DNA of 64,000 bases from an uncultured Rubritalea sp. (lineage in GTDB: Bacteria > Verrucomicrobiota > Verrucomicrobiia > Verrucomicrobiales > Akkermansiaceae): contig CALAJT010000008.1 of assembly GCA_937923145.1 (NCBI GenBank), positions 1-64,000 of the forward strand. The letters are read 5' to 3'. The notes under the pieces are model-generated. The model ran no database searches. It was not told the origin of the DNA and worked only from the letters and a program-made list of their open reading frames with translations. Made by a program: the position numbers and the translations under genes. Below are positions 36,274-45,336 of the stretch, in pieces; position 1 is the stretch's first letter; every line of letters starts with the position of its first letter.

Positions 36274-36511
36274 TAAGTAGAATAGTTAGCGGAATCAAAC
36301 ATAGAGGTAAATCATAATCTGGATTCTCAGAACTGCTAGGGGTAATGTCTATAAAGTCTAGTAGTCTGGTAGCTCCTATACTTGCCGAATCTCTTTAGCC
36401 ATTAGCTGAAAAATTACTCTTGAGCAACATTCAGTAAACGTGCGGGAACTCCCTGTTATTTACTCAATTTAGAGTATACTATTCACACACATCAATATAA
36501 GATTTATTACG
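36274..36511. other. Intergenic region before the epimerase remnant
   Basis: No adaptor gene or other ORF is visible in this 238-bp stretch between the divergent RND pump and the epimerase fragment. The start of the aldose epimerase expected here was not found. Confidence 0.4.
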
Positions 36512-36994
36512 ATGACAGAAGGGGTATTAATAATTCTATTCGGTATCATTTTCAACGGTCGAGCAGGTATTCTTTGTGAGAGTGAAAATGGCGAGAAAAT
36601 TGTGGATGCAGAAGGTGTCAAATCTATGGTCACTGGCATCAATATTTCTACTTCTACTAGCACCCCTACTCGTATTGGCGATTATTTTTGTGAACTTCAA
36701 AATGGTTTTGATCATTACTACATCTTTGATAAAATAGATACGATAAAGAACTCAAGTAGTGGTAGAGTTCTAGAATTCTCGACAATCGACCCAGGCGGTC
36801 TATTCTACGATGGTCCTAATACCTCAGATAAATTACATCGCGAAAGCGGGATTAAGTTTGGTAATTACAGGGGCTTATGTTTAGAAACATCACATTACCC
36901 CATCGGTGCAAATATTACATGTTCTCCAAGCGCAGTTCTTCTGTCAGAAGATGAGTGTAATAGCAGCACTTCTTACAAATTTAGCACAAACTAA
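36512..36994 (+). pseudogene. Aldose-1-epimerase (GalM family) remnant
   Basis: The 160-residue frame matches the C-terminal half of GalM proteins: PTRIGDYF, NGFDHYYIFDK, SGRVLEFSTIDPGG and RGLCLETSHYPIGANITCSP, the last containing the catalytic Glu of the family (LCLET). Intact enzymes are about 340-380 residues. The N-terminal sugar-binding half, including the His-containing catalytic segment (HSYFN type), is missing, and the first 40 codons look like a residual jumble joined across deletions. It is 23 bp before the dehydrogenase gene, so it once led that operon. An alternative reading as a small new protein is unlikely given the alignment by motif. Confidence 0.82.
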
Positions 36995-37017
36995 TACTAA
37001 ACAATCACTTTTATATA

Positions 37018-38031
37018 ATGAAAACAGCATCCTACATAGGTAATAAAACTGTCAATGTCAGCCCTGGAGAAGCAATCGCTCCAGCTGCTGATGAAGTCCG
37101 CCTCGATGTCGCTTATTGCGGTATTTGTGGCACTGATCTCCACATCTACCTTGGTCACATGGATCAAAGAGTGGCTAATCCTCAGATCATTGGTCACGAG
37201 GTCTCCGCTACAGTTGCTGAAATCGGAGCTGATGTTACAGACTTTGCAGTCGGTGACAATGTGGCTGTAAGACCTCTCAAATTTGGAGAGCCTAGCAGCT
37301 TTGATAAAGGGCATGCCCACGTTGGCAAAAATCTTAAGTTCATAGGTATCGATCTACCTGGTGGTATGCAGTCTTCTTGGACAGTACCCGCATACACGCT
37401 TCACAAGTTGCCTGCTAATCTAACACTAGAGCACGGAGCTCTCATTGAACCTGCAGCGGTGGCTTGTCATGATGTTCGTCTTGGTAGAGTTAAAGCTGGT
37501 GAAACTTGCGTCGTCATCGGGGGAGGTCCTATAGGTCTACTCATCGCACTAGTGGCGATGGAGAAGGGGGCCAAGGTCATTTTATCAGAGGTTAATGAGA
37601 CTCGCCTAGATCTCGCACGTAGCCTAGGCTTAGAAGCAGTGAACCCTATGAAAGATGATGTAGCTGCTACTGTCTCTAGTCTTACAGATGGAGCTATGGC
37701 GGACTGTGTATTCGAAGTGTCAGGCTCCGCGCCTGGTGTGGAAATGATGACCGAACTCTCTTGCGCACGTGGACGCATCGTCATGGTAGCGATCCATCCA
37801 GAGCCTAAGCCGGTGAACTTATTCAAGTTCTTTTGGTCTGAGCTAGAATTGATCGGAGCACGTCTATACGAGGAAGAAGATTTCGATGAAGCAATTAAGC
37901 TAGCAGCTGGAGGAAAGTTAGCTCTTGACCAGCTAATCACTCAGGTAAGTCCTATTGATGAAGTGCAAGCCACTTTCGAAGCCGTAACCTCAAATCCGAA
38001 CGGTATTAAATATCTCATTCAATGTAACTAA
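37018..38031 (+). CDS. Zinc-type medium-chain dehydrogenase
   Basis: The 337-residue enzyme has the catalytic zinc ligands in AYCGICGTDLHIYLGH (Cys) and IGHEVSATVAEIG (His-Glu), and a Rossmann NAD site CVVIGGGPIGLLIALVAMEKG. The four-Cys structural zinc lobe usual near residues 90-110 is absent; instead the loop reads RPLKFGEPSSFDKGHAH. This resembles polyol or threonine-type dehydrogenases. Its neighbours (aldose epimerase remnant, fucP remnant, L-fuconate dehydratase) suggest a sugar or sugar-acid oxidation in L-fucose breakdown, but the substrate is not proven. Confidence 0.85.
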   Translation: MKTASYIGNKTVNVSPGEAIAPAADEVRLDVAYCGICGTDLHIYLGHMDQRVANPQIIGHEVSATVAEIGADVTDFAVGDNVAVRPLKFGEPSSFDKGHAHVGKNLKFIGIDLPGGMQSSWTVPAYTLHKLPANLTLEHGALIEPAAVACHDVRLGRVKAGETCVVIGGGPIGLLIALVAMEKGAKVILSEVNETRLDLARSLGLEAVNPMKDDVAATVSSLTDGAMADCVFEVSGSAPGVEMMTELSCARGRIVMVAIHPEPKPVNLFKFFWSELELIGARLYEEEDFDEAIKLAAGGKLALDQLITQVSPIDEVQATFEAVTSNPNGIKYLIQCN

Positions 38032-38225
38032 CAGAAAATCCAGTTTGTCATCTCTTAACTAAATGAGTGAAAATCCAGTATCTCATTTATATTAATGGAG
38101 ACTGGTAAGACTGGGAAGACTCTGTTTCTAAGGGAGCGCATCGAAGTGGGGGAATCCAATTATTGAAGAGATAATCTGCACCGTATTTAAGCCAAATCTT
38201 AGCATCTTGACTTACACTCTGTGGG

Positions 38226-38653
38226 CACTGCCTTCAGGTAGGGAAAGATGTCTAGATTTAAGATTGCAGTTTTCTCTATCGAGAGTTCTCGTATGTAGCC
38301 ATCGACGATGTTTTGAAATCAGAAATAGGGGATTTCAGTGAGTGAAAATAAGGCTACGATGAATGCTCTTGAAATTGAGAGCATTACAGACAGTGTGAAG
38401 GGAATTAAGCCGACAACGATCTTTGTCTTTCAGCAGACCTTACTAATAAATAGGGTAGCTGGGATAGGAACAGTAGCCACAGTAGGATACAATGTAAGCT
38501 ACTGGTGACTAATCGTTACTGATTGCGAGAACGTCTTTGAATACTTTAACTGATGAATAGTAAAGTATTAGAGAATACCGAAAGGCCGAATGAAATAGTT
38601 ATTAGAATGTAGAAGACTAAACATTCCTTAGGTATGACTGCCGGCTTTTAGAT
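38226..38653 (-). pseudogene. Frameshifted remnant of L-fucose permease FucP
   Basis: No long ORF occurs here, yet the minus strand read across frames gives pieces in FucP order. From the right: IPKECLVFYILITISFG (N terminus, helix 1), VKVFKDVLAISN, IPATLFISK, KTKIVVGLIPFTLS (helix 3 region) and IRELSIEKTAILNLDIF, which matches the YxxxxGxEKTATxRLNxAQ segment of FucP. In-frame stops occur at several points and the rest of the roughly 430-residue transporter is missing. It lies 24 bp downstream of L-fuconate dehydratase in the same orientation. This is an old, inactivated sugar transporter. Confidence 0.8.
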
Positions 38654-38677
38654 AGTTGTTTGTTTTAATTTTTAAGT

Positions 38678-40015
38678 TTAATTAAGTTTACGAACGCTCT
38701 CAAATAGAACTCCACATTTTTCTGCTGGTCGGTCTTTCCAGACTTTCCCATCAGGGTAGGTATGATCTTCCAGGAATTCTTGATGAAATTCAAGTCCCCA
38801 GCCCGGTGCCGTAGGAGTAACATAGTGACCATTCTTCATTTCGACTGGATGCTCTACAGCTTCCTGAAGGAAATCTATGTATTCTACGAGCTGTGTATCT
38901 GAATGGCCACTGACTGCGATCTGATCCCACATTCCGTAGTGCTGAATCATGTTACATAGCACGATTCCCCCACCGTGTGGACAGACTGGCTTGTTGTATT
39001 TTGCTGCCATGAGTATGATGGCCATGACGTCATTTACTCCAGCAACGCGAACTGCATCTATTTGGCAGTAATGTATGGCATCGCTCTTGAGTAGCTGTTT
39101 GAAGATTACTGGTGATGCACCTTGCTCACCACATGCCATTTTGAATGACGCGTCTTTAAAAGTTTCTGAGAGATCTACGTATCCGAGGACATCATCACGA
39201 GCGATAGGTTCTTCGATCCACTTGAGGTTATATGGTAGATAGTTCTCGATATGTGCTTTCGCTTCATCCACTCCCCAAAATTGGTTTGCATCTACCATAA
39301 GGTCGATATCGTCACCAACTGCATCGCGCATGAATTTTATACGATCTACATCGGCTTCTAAGTCTTGACCTACCTTGAGCTTGAAGGCATCGAAGCCATC
39401 TTTTTGCAGTTTCTCGATAGTATCTAAAATCTGCTTATTGGTAAGGCCTAACCATCCAGCGGTGCAGTAGGCTTTTGGTCCTATTGGAGACATGTCTTGC
39501 TCGCGCTGAGCTTTATTAGACTTACCTTTGTTAAGTATTTCTAACGCTTCGTCTGGAGTGAGTGCATCCTTAAGATTTCTCCAGTCGATACAGTCTACTA
39601 CGAACTCAGGCTCAAGATCCGTGAGGAGTTTCCATAATGGCTTGCCCTCAGACTTTGCCCAAAGATCCCACATCGCGTTTAACACAGAGCCACATGCCAT
39701 ACGGAATACTCCATCGTGAAGCCAACGAAGTTGGTGATGATCGATAAGGCGCTTGTAGAGTGTGATAGGGGACTTAGTAAAGTCCTCTAGATCTGAACCG
39801 ATAACAAGCTGACAAAGATCCTCAACACCATGGCAAACCCAGTCGGTTCCTGCTCCGATGGTGAAAACTACAGAAACTCCGCGTAGACCAGAGTCAGTTT
39901 CTAGGTGGAGGACTGTAGATGAGTAGTCAGGTTCTGTGTGAAATGGATCTGAACCTAGGAGGCTGTCAGATGTGGGGATACGGAGGTCGGTGACTTTGGC
40001 TGATGTGATTTTCAT
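38678..40015 (-). CDS. L-fuconate dehydratase (enolase superfamily)
   Basis: The 445-residue protein has the mandelate-racemase-group fold. Visible catalytic set: KxK in GFDAFKLKVGQD, metal ligand Asp in DLMVDANQFWG, Glu in KWIEEPIARDD and Glu in MACGEQG, then the His of CPHGGGIVLC. The spacing and the motif FHTEPDYSSTVLHLETD at the N terminus match L-fuconate dehydratases. It makes 2-keto-3-deoxy-L-fuconate in non-phosphorylative L-fucose catabolism. The gene is intact although the permease and epimerase remnants nearby are broken. Confidence 0.92.
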   Translation of the reverse strand: MKITSAKVTDLRIPTSDSLLGSDPFHTEPDYSSTVLHLETDSGLRGVSVVFTIGAGTDWVCHGVEDLCQLVIGSDLEDFTKSPITLYKRLIDHHQLRWLHDGVFRMACGSVLNAMWDLWAKSEGKPLWKLLTDLEPEFVVDCIDWRNLKDALTPDEALEILNKGKSNKAQREQDMSPIGPKAYCTAGWLGLTNKQILDTIEKLQKDGFDAFKLKVGQDLEADVDRIKFMRDAVGDDIDLMVDANQFWGVDEAKAHIENYLPYNLKWIEEPIARDDVLGYVDLSETFKDASFKMACGEQGASPVIFKQLLKSDAIHYCQIDAVRVAGVNDVMAIILMAAKYNKPVCPHGGGIVLCNMIQHYGMWDQIAVSGHSDTQLVEYIDFLQEAVEHPVEMKNGHYVTPTAPGWGLEFHQEFLEDHTYPDGKVWKDRPAEKCGVLFESVRKLN

Positions 40016-40499
40016 GTAATTAAAGTATGAATTTTGAGGTGTGAACTTAGAATTTTTTTGTAGGATGAAGCCTGTTATTAGGTGTTTCCCGTGAAATGTG
40101 GATTTATGCTAATCTTTGTTTTTATTGGCTTTGATTATCAGCGGTAAGATTGTGCGCTACTGGTCTGGCTATGCCAGACTCTGCACCTATTAATACTGCT
40201 GTTTTTATAATAGTTATCTCAATATCTAGAGCTTGTTTATTTTATAAGCGTGCTGAATAGATGCATTAAAACTAGATTTTTATCAATTGAAATAGTCTAT
40301 TGCGTCTTATTTATATAGAGCAAAGGATTTATCATCGTAGTATTAAGATGGGTAGAGACTTTTCCTTTACGATATGTTTCTTAGTAGAAGCGGCATAATA
40401 AATGCTGAGAAAATTCCACTAGGTCGTTTCTACTTTGGTTTATCTGATTTATCACCTTTAGAATGTGTATTTTCCGTGGTTGTAGGTCTTAATCTTAAG
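40016..40499. other. Gene-free AT-rich stretch
   Basis: No ORF with convincing composition is present in this 484-bp region. Reading both strands for remnants of sugar genes gave no clear match. A short hydrophobic frame near 40155-40260 is too weak to assign. Confidence 0.4.
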
Positions 40500-41513
40500 T
40501 TATTGAATAGAAATAATTAATGCACGGTGATCACTAGCTGGATCATTCCTAGGTACTTCTAGAATGGATGAATTTTTATGATTAATGTGTGGAGTCATCT
40601 GTACAGAGGTCATTGCGAAGTCGAAGCGTGAATAAATATCTTGGTAACTCCAATACTGAGTCCAACGACTGCCATTAGGTGCTTCTATATCGATTGGGCG
40701 TATCGAGAGTTTACCTCGATATGGTCCTTTGATAGATCTCAGGGCAGGGGAATTCTTAGTGTCATTCATGTCGCCGTATACGAGTAGCTTATATGGCTTA
40801 GCCAATAGTAAGCTAGTGATATGCTTACGCAAAATTAAAGCTTCATTCCTTCGTACTAGATCGTGGTCGTATTCTTTACTAGGTCGCTTCGACTTTAGAT
40901 GAACACCTAGGAAGCGGAAGTTACCATTAGGTGTATTTATAGTCGCATCCAGAATTCCACGTTTAATTTCAAATTTCCTATCCTTCATAGTGTAAGTATA
41001 CTTAGGAACTTTATTGGGCTGAATAGGGAATGTTGATAAAATAGCCTGTCTACGCGTGGGATCAGAGCCCATGGTAAGATAGGTGTGCTGAAAATGTACA
41101 CCTGCTTTTGCTAAGCGATCTTTGAGGTCTACCAAGTCCTCTTCTATTCCGATTTCACATACAGCAAGAATATCTGGGTGGACTCTTTTAATATTCTGAA
41201 TGAGCGCTGTGACCTCCTTCTCAGGTTTCGTTCTCTCCGTGTCACCTCTGCGCATAGTGAGGTAATTCCGCAGATTGTAATACATAAAGGTAATTTCTTC
41301 TCCATTTGGCTTCGGCGAAGGCTGAGCTTTCTTAATCTTAGCTGGCTCTACATGGAGGTCAGTGTTTACTGAATCATCTTCTTTCTGATTAGCCTGAATT
41401 TCTTCCGAGAGATCTGCCCAGTCTGGAGTAACTTCCTTTTTCTCACAAGAAAAGAAGAGAAAAGAGCCTAGGAAAAGTAAGAAGTAGAGATGGGATTTAG
41501 CTTTGTATAACAT
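40500..41513 (-). CDS. Endonuclease/exonuclease/phosphatase family lipoprotein
   Basis: The 337-residue protein has a lipoprotein signal (LYFLLFLGSFLFFSC, Cys near residue 23). An EEP fold follows: EITFMYYNLRNYLT, ILAVCEIG (catalytic Glu), GVHLKSKRPSKEYD and LLVYGDMNDTKNS (Asp/Asn pair), ending in DPASDHRALIISI (Asp-His). It would be anchored at the envelope and cleave a phosphodiester or phosphomonoester. The substrate is unknown. The predicted leader before TatA is separated by a terminator. Confidence 0.87.
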   Translation of the reverse strand: MLYKAKSHLYFLLFLGSFLFFSCEKKEVTPDWADLSEEIQANQKEDDSVNTDLHVEPAKIKKAQPSPKPNGEEITFMYYNLRNYLTMRRGDTERTKPEKEVTALIQNIKRVHPDILAVCEIGIEEDLVDLKDRLAKAGVHFQHTYLTMGSDPTRRQAILSTFPIQPNKVPKYTYTMKDRKFEIKRGILDATINTPNGNFRFLGVHLKSKRPSKEYDHDLVRRNEALILRKHITSLLLAKPYKLLVYGDMNDTKNSPALRSIKGPYRGKLSIRPIDIEAPNGSRWTQYWSYQDIYSRFDFAMTSVQMTPHINHKNSSILEVPRNDPASDHRALIISIQ

Positions 41514-41534
41514 TATTTATTGGGAGGGGATAAT

Positions 41535-41582
41535 AAAAAACCCCAATGCTTGATCCCATCTATAAGGGAGGCATTGAGGTGA
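41535..41582 (-). terminator. Terminator of tatA
   Basis: On the minus strand ACCTCAATGCC pairs with GCATTGGGGT around an inner CCC/GGG pairing, followed by a run of six T residues (plus-strand AAAAAA at 41535-41540). It lies between tatA and the nuclease-fold gene, both on the minus strand. Confidence 0.75.
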
Positions 41583-41609
41583 TTAAATTTTGGAAATTAG
41601 AGACCTAGC

Positions 41610-41870
41610 TTATGATTCCTTAGGTTCTTCTTTTTTAACTTCAGTAGTCTCTGCTTTGTGTGCCTTTGTTTCTTCTTCAGTCTCAGCTCTAGTGATTTCG
41701 TTCTCGAACTCTGCACGAGCGCGCTTGAACTCCCCAGCACTCTTACCAATTCCACGAGCTAATTGCGGGAGTTTCTTAGCTCCGAAAAGTAGGAGCACTA
41801 CGAGAAATACCAATAGCATTTCTTGCCCACCGAAGTTGAATGCAAGGATAGATGATGTAAATATTGACAT
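41610..41870 (-). CDS. tatA: Twin-arginine translocase subunit TatA/TatE
   Basis: The 86-residue protein has one N-terminal helix (FNFGGQEMLLVFLVVLLLFG) followed by the hallmark FGAKKLPQLARGIGKSAGEFK amphipathic helix (partial quote) and a charged tail. TatA/B proteins form the pore for folded-protein export. No tatC is in the window, so the partner is encoded elsewhere. Distinguishing TatA from TatB by sequence is not certain, but the length and Gly in FGAKKLP favour TatA. Confidence 0.9.
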   Translation of the reverse strand: MSIFTSSILAFNFGGQEMLLVFLVVLLLFGAKKLPQLARGIGKSAGEFKRARAEFENEITRAETEEETKAHKAETTEVKKEEPKES

Positions 41871-41999
41871 ATTCTTATGATAGCTTAGATCGCCAATTTT
41901 GCAAATGAAATCATAGCCCTACAGTATGAACTACAGATTCAGGTGACTTGTAAATCTGGTATTGGTTGCAATTAGCCAGAAAACCATTATGAAAACTAC

Positions 42000-43802
42000 A
42001 TGGCAGAAGATATCATAGGTATAGATCTAGGAACGACTAATTCGGCAGTAGGTGTAGTCGAAAGTGGGTTCCCCATCTTACTCGCTGATCAAAGCGGCGC
42101 GAGGATTACCCCAAGTGCGATAAGCTATATTAATTGTGATGCTCATGAGGTCGGGAAGGTAGCCCTTCGTAGTAGAGGCTCAGGAAGTATAGTAGTCACC
42201 AGTGCTAAACGCTACATGGGTCGTCGCTATCAGGCTGTAAAGGGAGATGACTTCTGCGTCCCACTCGTAGCTCAGGATGATGGATCAGTAGGATTTCAAG
42301 TCGGTGAATCTATAGTCAGCCCAGAGCAGGCAAGCTCTGAGATCCTCAAGCATCTAAAAAAAGTAGCTGAGCACCAACTAAATCGCGAGATTTCAAAAGC
42401 GGTGATCACTGTGCCTGCTTACTATAATGACGCTCAGCGGAATGCCACTAAGTTAGCCGGCGAAATAGCAGGCTTAGAAGTAGTTCGTATCATCAGCGAA
42501 CCTACTGCAGCAGCTCTAGCATATGGTCTCGATAAGCTAGATGAGTCATCCCGTGTGGCAGTCTACGACTACGGTGGCGGCACCTTTGACATATCTGTAC
42601 TAGAAATGAAGGACGGAGTCTTCCAAGTCATATCCACCGCCGGAGACACCCTTCTAGGTGGAGATGATATAGATGAAGCCGTGGCAAGGTGGGCGTGCGA
42701 ACAAACGAATGATTTAGAATACGATCAACTCACTACTGAGCAGCGTGAGCGCCTGTTAGACGAATCTAGAAAGCTCAAAGAGGCGCTCACAGAGAACGAT
42801 ACCGCGAAGCTCCAAATCCCATTTTTCAGAGCAGGGCTAAATATTAATATTGAGTTATCAGCAGAAGGTTTTGATAAGCTCATTCATACAGAGATTTCTA
42901 GAACAGCACCTTACTGCAAACAAGTGCTGTTAGATGCTGGCGGAGATGTGGACAAGGTCATCCTGGTAGGAGGCTCGACACGTATTCCAGCTGTCCAGAG
43001 ACTCGTTAAAAAAGTCTTCGGACTAGATCCAGATGTTTCCCAGCACCCTGATGAAGCGGTAGCTCTAGGTGCAGTAATTCAGGGTGGCATGCTCAGTGGA
43101 GCACTGCGTGAAATGGTGCTACTGGACGTGACTCCACTCTCGCTGGGCATAGAAACTTTAGGTGGACTAATGAATGTCATCATCCCCAGAAACACTACTA
43201 TTCCGTGCAAGGCAGGCGAGATGTTTACTAATGCCGTAGCCAACCAGAAATCCATGCGAGTGCGTGTGCTCCAGGGAGAACGTGAAATGGCTAGAGATAA
43301 CTGGGAGCTAGGCAGCGTAGATGTCCACTTCAGCCCTGCTACGAAAGGGCAAGCCCGTGTAGGTGTGCAGTTTAGCATTGATGAAAACGGAATTCTCCAA
43401 GTCCTCACCAGAGATGTAGAAACAGGCAAGGACACCATTCTAGAAATCAATAGCGCAGCAGTGGATGTAGACGATGAAAATGTCGAGAAAATGGTCTCAG
43501 AAAGCGTAGACTACGCCTTCGATGACATGGCTGAGCGTGTCTTCACTGAAGCCAAACTAAAAGCCGAAGAGCTCCTGCCAGCAGTAGAAGCAGGGCTAGC
43601 TCAAGTAGGTGAGGAAATGGACGAAGCTGACTTAAATTTGATAAGAGATGCCGAATCTGAGGTAAAAGAAATGCTAAAGCAAGAGGACGCCAACTTACTC
43701 AAGAAAGCAGTGCAAAAGCTAGACAAAGCTACCGAGCACATGGCGGCGATATTGGTAGAAAAAGCAATGGAAGCTGCGTTGATGCGCAAACTTGAAAACT
43801 AA
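42000..43802 (+). CDS. Hsp70-family chaperone (DnaK-like)
   Basis: The 600-residue protein has an ATPase domain (start [68 protein letters not shown]) and a peptide-binding domain ([15 protein letters not shown]). The C-terminal lid is short (about 500-600) and lacks the EEVD-like end, so it resembles secondary DnaK/HscA-type proteins in this phylum. No dnaJ or grpE is adjacent. It is followed after 16 bp by a small helical gene that probably shares the transcript. Confidence 0.93.
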   Translation: MAEDIIGIDLGTTNSAVGVVESGFPILLADQSGARITPSAISYINCDAHEVGKVALRSRGSGSIVVTSAKRYMGRRYQAVKGDDFCVPLVAQDDGSVGFQVGESIVSPEQASSEILKHLKKVAEHQLNREISKAVITVPAYYNDAQRNATKLAGEIAGLEVVRIISEPTAAALAYGLDKLDESSRVAVYDYGGGTFDISVLEMKDGVFQVISTAGDTLLGGDDIDEAVARWACEQTNDLEYDQLTTEQRERLLDESRKLKEALTENDTAKLQIPFFRAGLNINIELSAEGFDKLIHTEISRTAPYCKQVLLDAGGDVDKVILVGGSTRIPAVQRLVKKVFGLDPDVSQHPDEAVALGAVIQGGMLSGALREMVLLDVTPLSLGIETLGGLMNVIIPRNTTIPCKAGEMFTNAVANQKSMRVRVLQGEREMARDNWELGSVDVHFSPATKGQARVGVQFSIDENGILQVLTRDVETGKDTILEINSAAVDVDDENVEKMVSESVDYAFDDMAERVFTEAKLKAEELLPAVEAGLAQVGEEMDEADLNLIRDAESEVKEMLKQEDANLLKKAVQKLDKATEHMAAILVEKAMEAALMRKLEN

Positions 43803-43818
43803 CTAGAAAGATATTATT

Positions 43819-44229
43819 ATGGCAGATGCAATGTGGATGAAAATTAGGGACGTGAACTGGAAGACATTTAAGTCATCAGCAGGGGACGCAGCTGGGATGC
43901 CTACGATACTGAAAAATCTATCGTCCCGCAAACCAGCCCGAGCGATAAGAGCCAGCCACCAACTCTGGACAGCACTTTGTGGAGGAGGAAAGGTCTACTC
44001 TGCAGTAGTCCCTGCGATCCCTTTATTGTTAGAAATTTTCTCAATCTCTGATCCTTCTGTCCAAGAAGGAATCATCGATGTGCTAGTGCGTTGCGACACA
44101 GCAGAGATCGATGAGAAATGGGATGAAGATCTAAAATTTCTCATCGTCCAAGCTAAAGAAAATTTAACTTTTCAGCGAATCAAAGATGACATCGTGAAAG
44201 CAAAGTTAGAAGACTTCGCTCAAGGATAA
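43819..44229 (+). CDS. HEAT-like small helical protein next to Hsp70
   Basis: The 136-residue protein shows two to three helical repeats of HEAT/ARM type (LSSRKPARAIRASHQLWTAL, then AVVPAIPLLLEIFSISDPSV and QEGIIDVLVRC). It starts 16 bp after the Hsp70 stop, so the two are likely cotranscribed, and a cofactor or substrate-adaptor role is inferred from that position only. I do not recognise a named family. Confidence 0.7.
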   Translation: MADAMWMKIRDVNWKTFKSSAGDAAGMPTILKNLSSRKPARAIRASHQLWTALCGGGKVYSAVVPAIPLLLEIFSISDPSVQEGIIDVLVRCDTAEIDEKWDEDLKFLIVQAKENLTFQRIKDDIVKAKLEDFAQG

Positions 44230-44333
44230 TGTTAGGGTTAGGTCCGTTACTAATTATTTCAGGAGTTAAGGAGACTTAAGAGCGTGCTGGATACACAGTC
44301 GATTTCTGTATCTACTGCCGTGAAATTAGCGCT

Positions 44334-44777
44334 GTGAGCGTGTATAAGCATCAGTTGGTAAAACACCTTTACTATATCGGCTATAAAGCGGAATCAGATC
44401 CGTGGTATGAGAGAACCTGTTCAGTGTGTAGTGGAGTAGAGGCTACAGAAATAAGCGCATACTCTCAGCTTCTAAAGAAACCTACAGCGCGACAGGAAGA
44501 AACGATTAAAAATTCTTATCCTAATATTTATAGAGATTACAGAGAACGTCTGGCTATAGAAACAGAAGTAAAAAGAGCGCCCTTAGAGATAGACTATGAA
44601 ACGCGAATGAGTTTAATTAAAGAACCCTTTAAAGCTCAAGCGCCACAGATCGAGTCAGTCTATTCATCTGGCGCCCATCTAGATAGACATTTGGTCCTGA
44701 GTTTAATAATGAGTATTTTAGCTTTTATTGGAATACTGTTTCTAGCAGGAAATACGTCGGAAACGCAGATTGAGTAG
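44334..44777 (+). CDS. Unknown protein with Cys pair and C-terminal membrane helix
   Basis: The GTG at 44334 opens a 147-residue protein (KHQLVKHLYYIGYKAESD at the N terminus) with a CSVC pair near residue 30. A long charged middle follows, and a single hydrophobic helix near the C terminus (LVLSLIMSILAFIGILFLAG). It would be tail-anchored with the bulk in the cytoplasm. It is unrelated to any family I know. An in-frame GTG at 44340 is an alternative start. Confidence 0.6.
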   Translation: MSVYKHQLVKHLYYIGYKAESDPWYERTCSVCSGVEATEISAYSQLLKKPTARQEETIKNSYPNIYRDYRERLAIETEVKRAPLEIDYETRMSLIKEPFKAQAPQIESVYSSGAHLDRHLVLSLIMSILAFIGILFLAGNTSETQIE

Positions 44778-44825
44778 ATTCTCTATAAAGTATCATACGT
44801 TGTTATAACTTTAATCTTTTTTTGG

Positions 44826-45110
44826 ATGATTTATTCATGGGGTAGCACACCTGTATGGAGGGTTAAGAAACATTTCCTCCCTCCTTTAGTGAGGTCTCTT
44901 CGTCCTCTAAAGCCAATAGCTACAGAGTTAGAGCAAATCGAAACTTTTTATAGTAATACAAAAGCTAAGATCGGCAAAAGATGGGTTTTTGCTACAATTG
45001 GAAAAGAGCTGGAAGAACCAGAGGTGAAGTTAGAATCACTCAAAGTAGCGGCGAAGAATATTAAAGTAGTGAAAGGTGATTACGTGAAAGCAATGCGTAA
45101 GAAACCGTAA
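44826..45110 (+). CDS. Small basic protein of unknown function
   Basis: The 94-residue protein is basic and helical (ATELEQIETFYSNTKAKIGK, then EPEVKLESLKVAAKNIKVVK). It has no signal peptide or clear membrane span. It is near the tRNA-Cys gene and 48 bp after the preceding gene. Composition is protein-like but no family is recognised. Confidence 0.5.
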   Translation: MIYSWGSTPVWRVKKHFLPPLVRSLRPLKPIATELEQIETFYSNTKAKIGKRWVFATIGKELEEPEVKLESLKVAAKNIKVVKGDYVKAMRKKP

Positions 45111-45173
45111 AAATAACTGACTGAGATGTTGACACCACCACAATCTAAGGTTAACAACTGCGCACACGAATAA

Positions 45174-45250
45174 GGCGGAGTAGCCAAGTGGCCTAAGGCA
45201 TCAGTTTGCAAAACTGACATTCGTGGGTTCGAATCCCACCTCCGCCTCCA
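45174..45250 (+). tRNA. tRNA-Cys (GCA)
   Basis: A full cloverleaf is visible: acceptor GGCGGAG (45174-45180) with CTCCGCC (45240-45246), anticodon stem TCAGT/ACTGA around the loop TTGCAAA with anticodon GCA at 45208-45210, and T-arm GTGGGTTCGAATCCCAC. The discriminator base is U (45247), as expected for cysteine tRNA, and CCA is encoded at 45248-45250. A terminator follows directly. Confidence 0.97.
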
Positions 45251-45256
45251 TTTCCT

Positions 45257-45288
45257 AAAAAAGCTCTGTAGAAATGCTGAGCTTTTTT
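45257..45288 (+). terminator. Terminator after tRNA-Cys
   Basis: AAAAAAGCTC (45257-45266) pairs with GAGCTTTTTT (45279-45288) with a 12-nt loop. It ends the tRNA transcript just upstream of the thioredoxin-like gene. Confidence 0.8.
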
Positions 45289-45336
45289 GTGTCTGTGAAC
45301 TTGCATTTTTCTCTTACAAGTTTAGGAATAGTGCCC

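Noticed and set aside
40016-40499. Another sugar-gene remnant
   Set aside because: Reading all frames gave only short unconvincing segments with no family motif.
45274-45336. Upstream start for the double thioredoxin protein
   Set aside because: It lies within the tRNA-Cys terminator and would hide the signal peptide starting at 45337.
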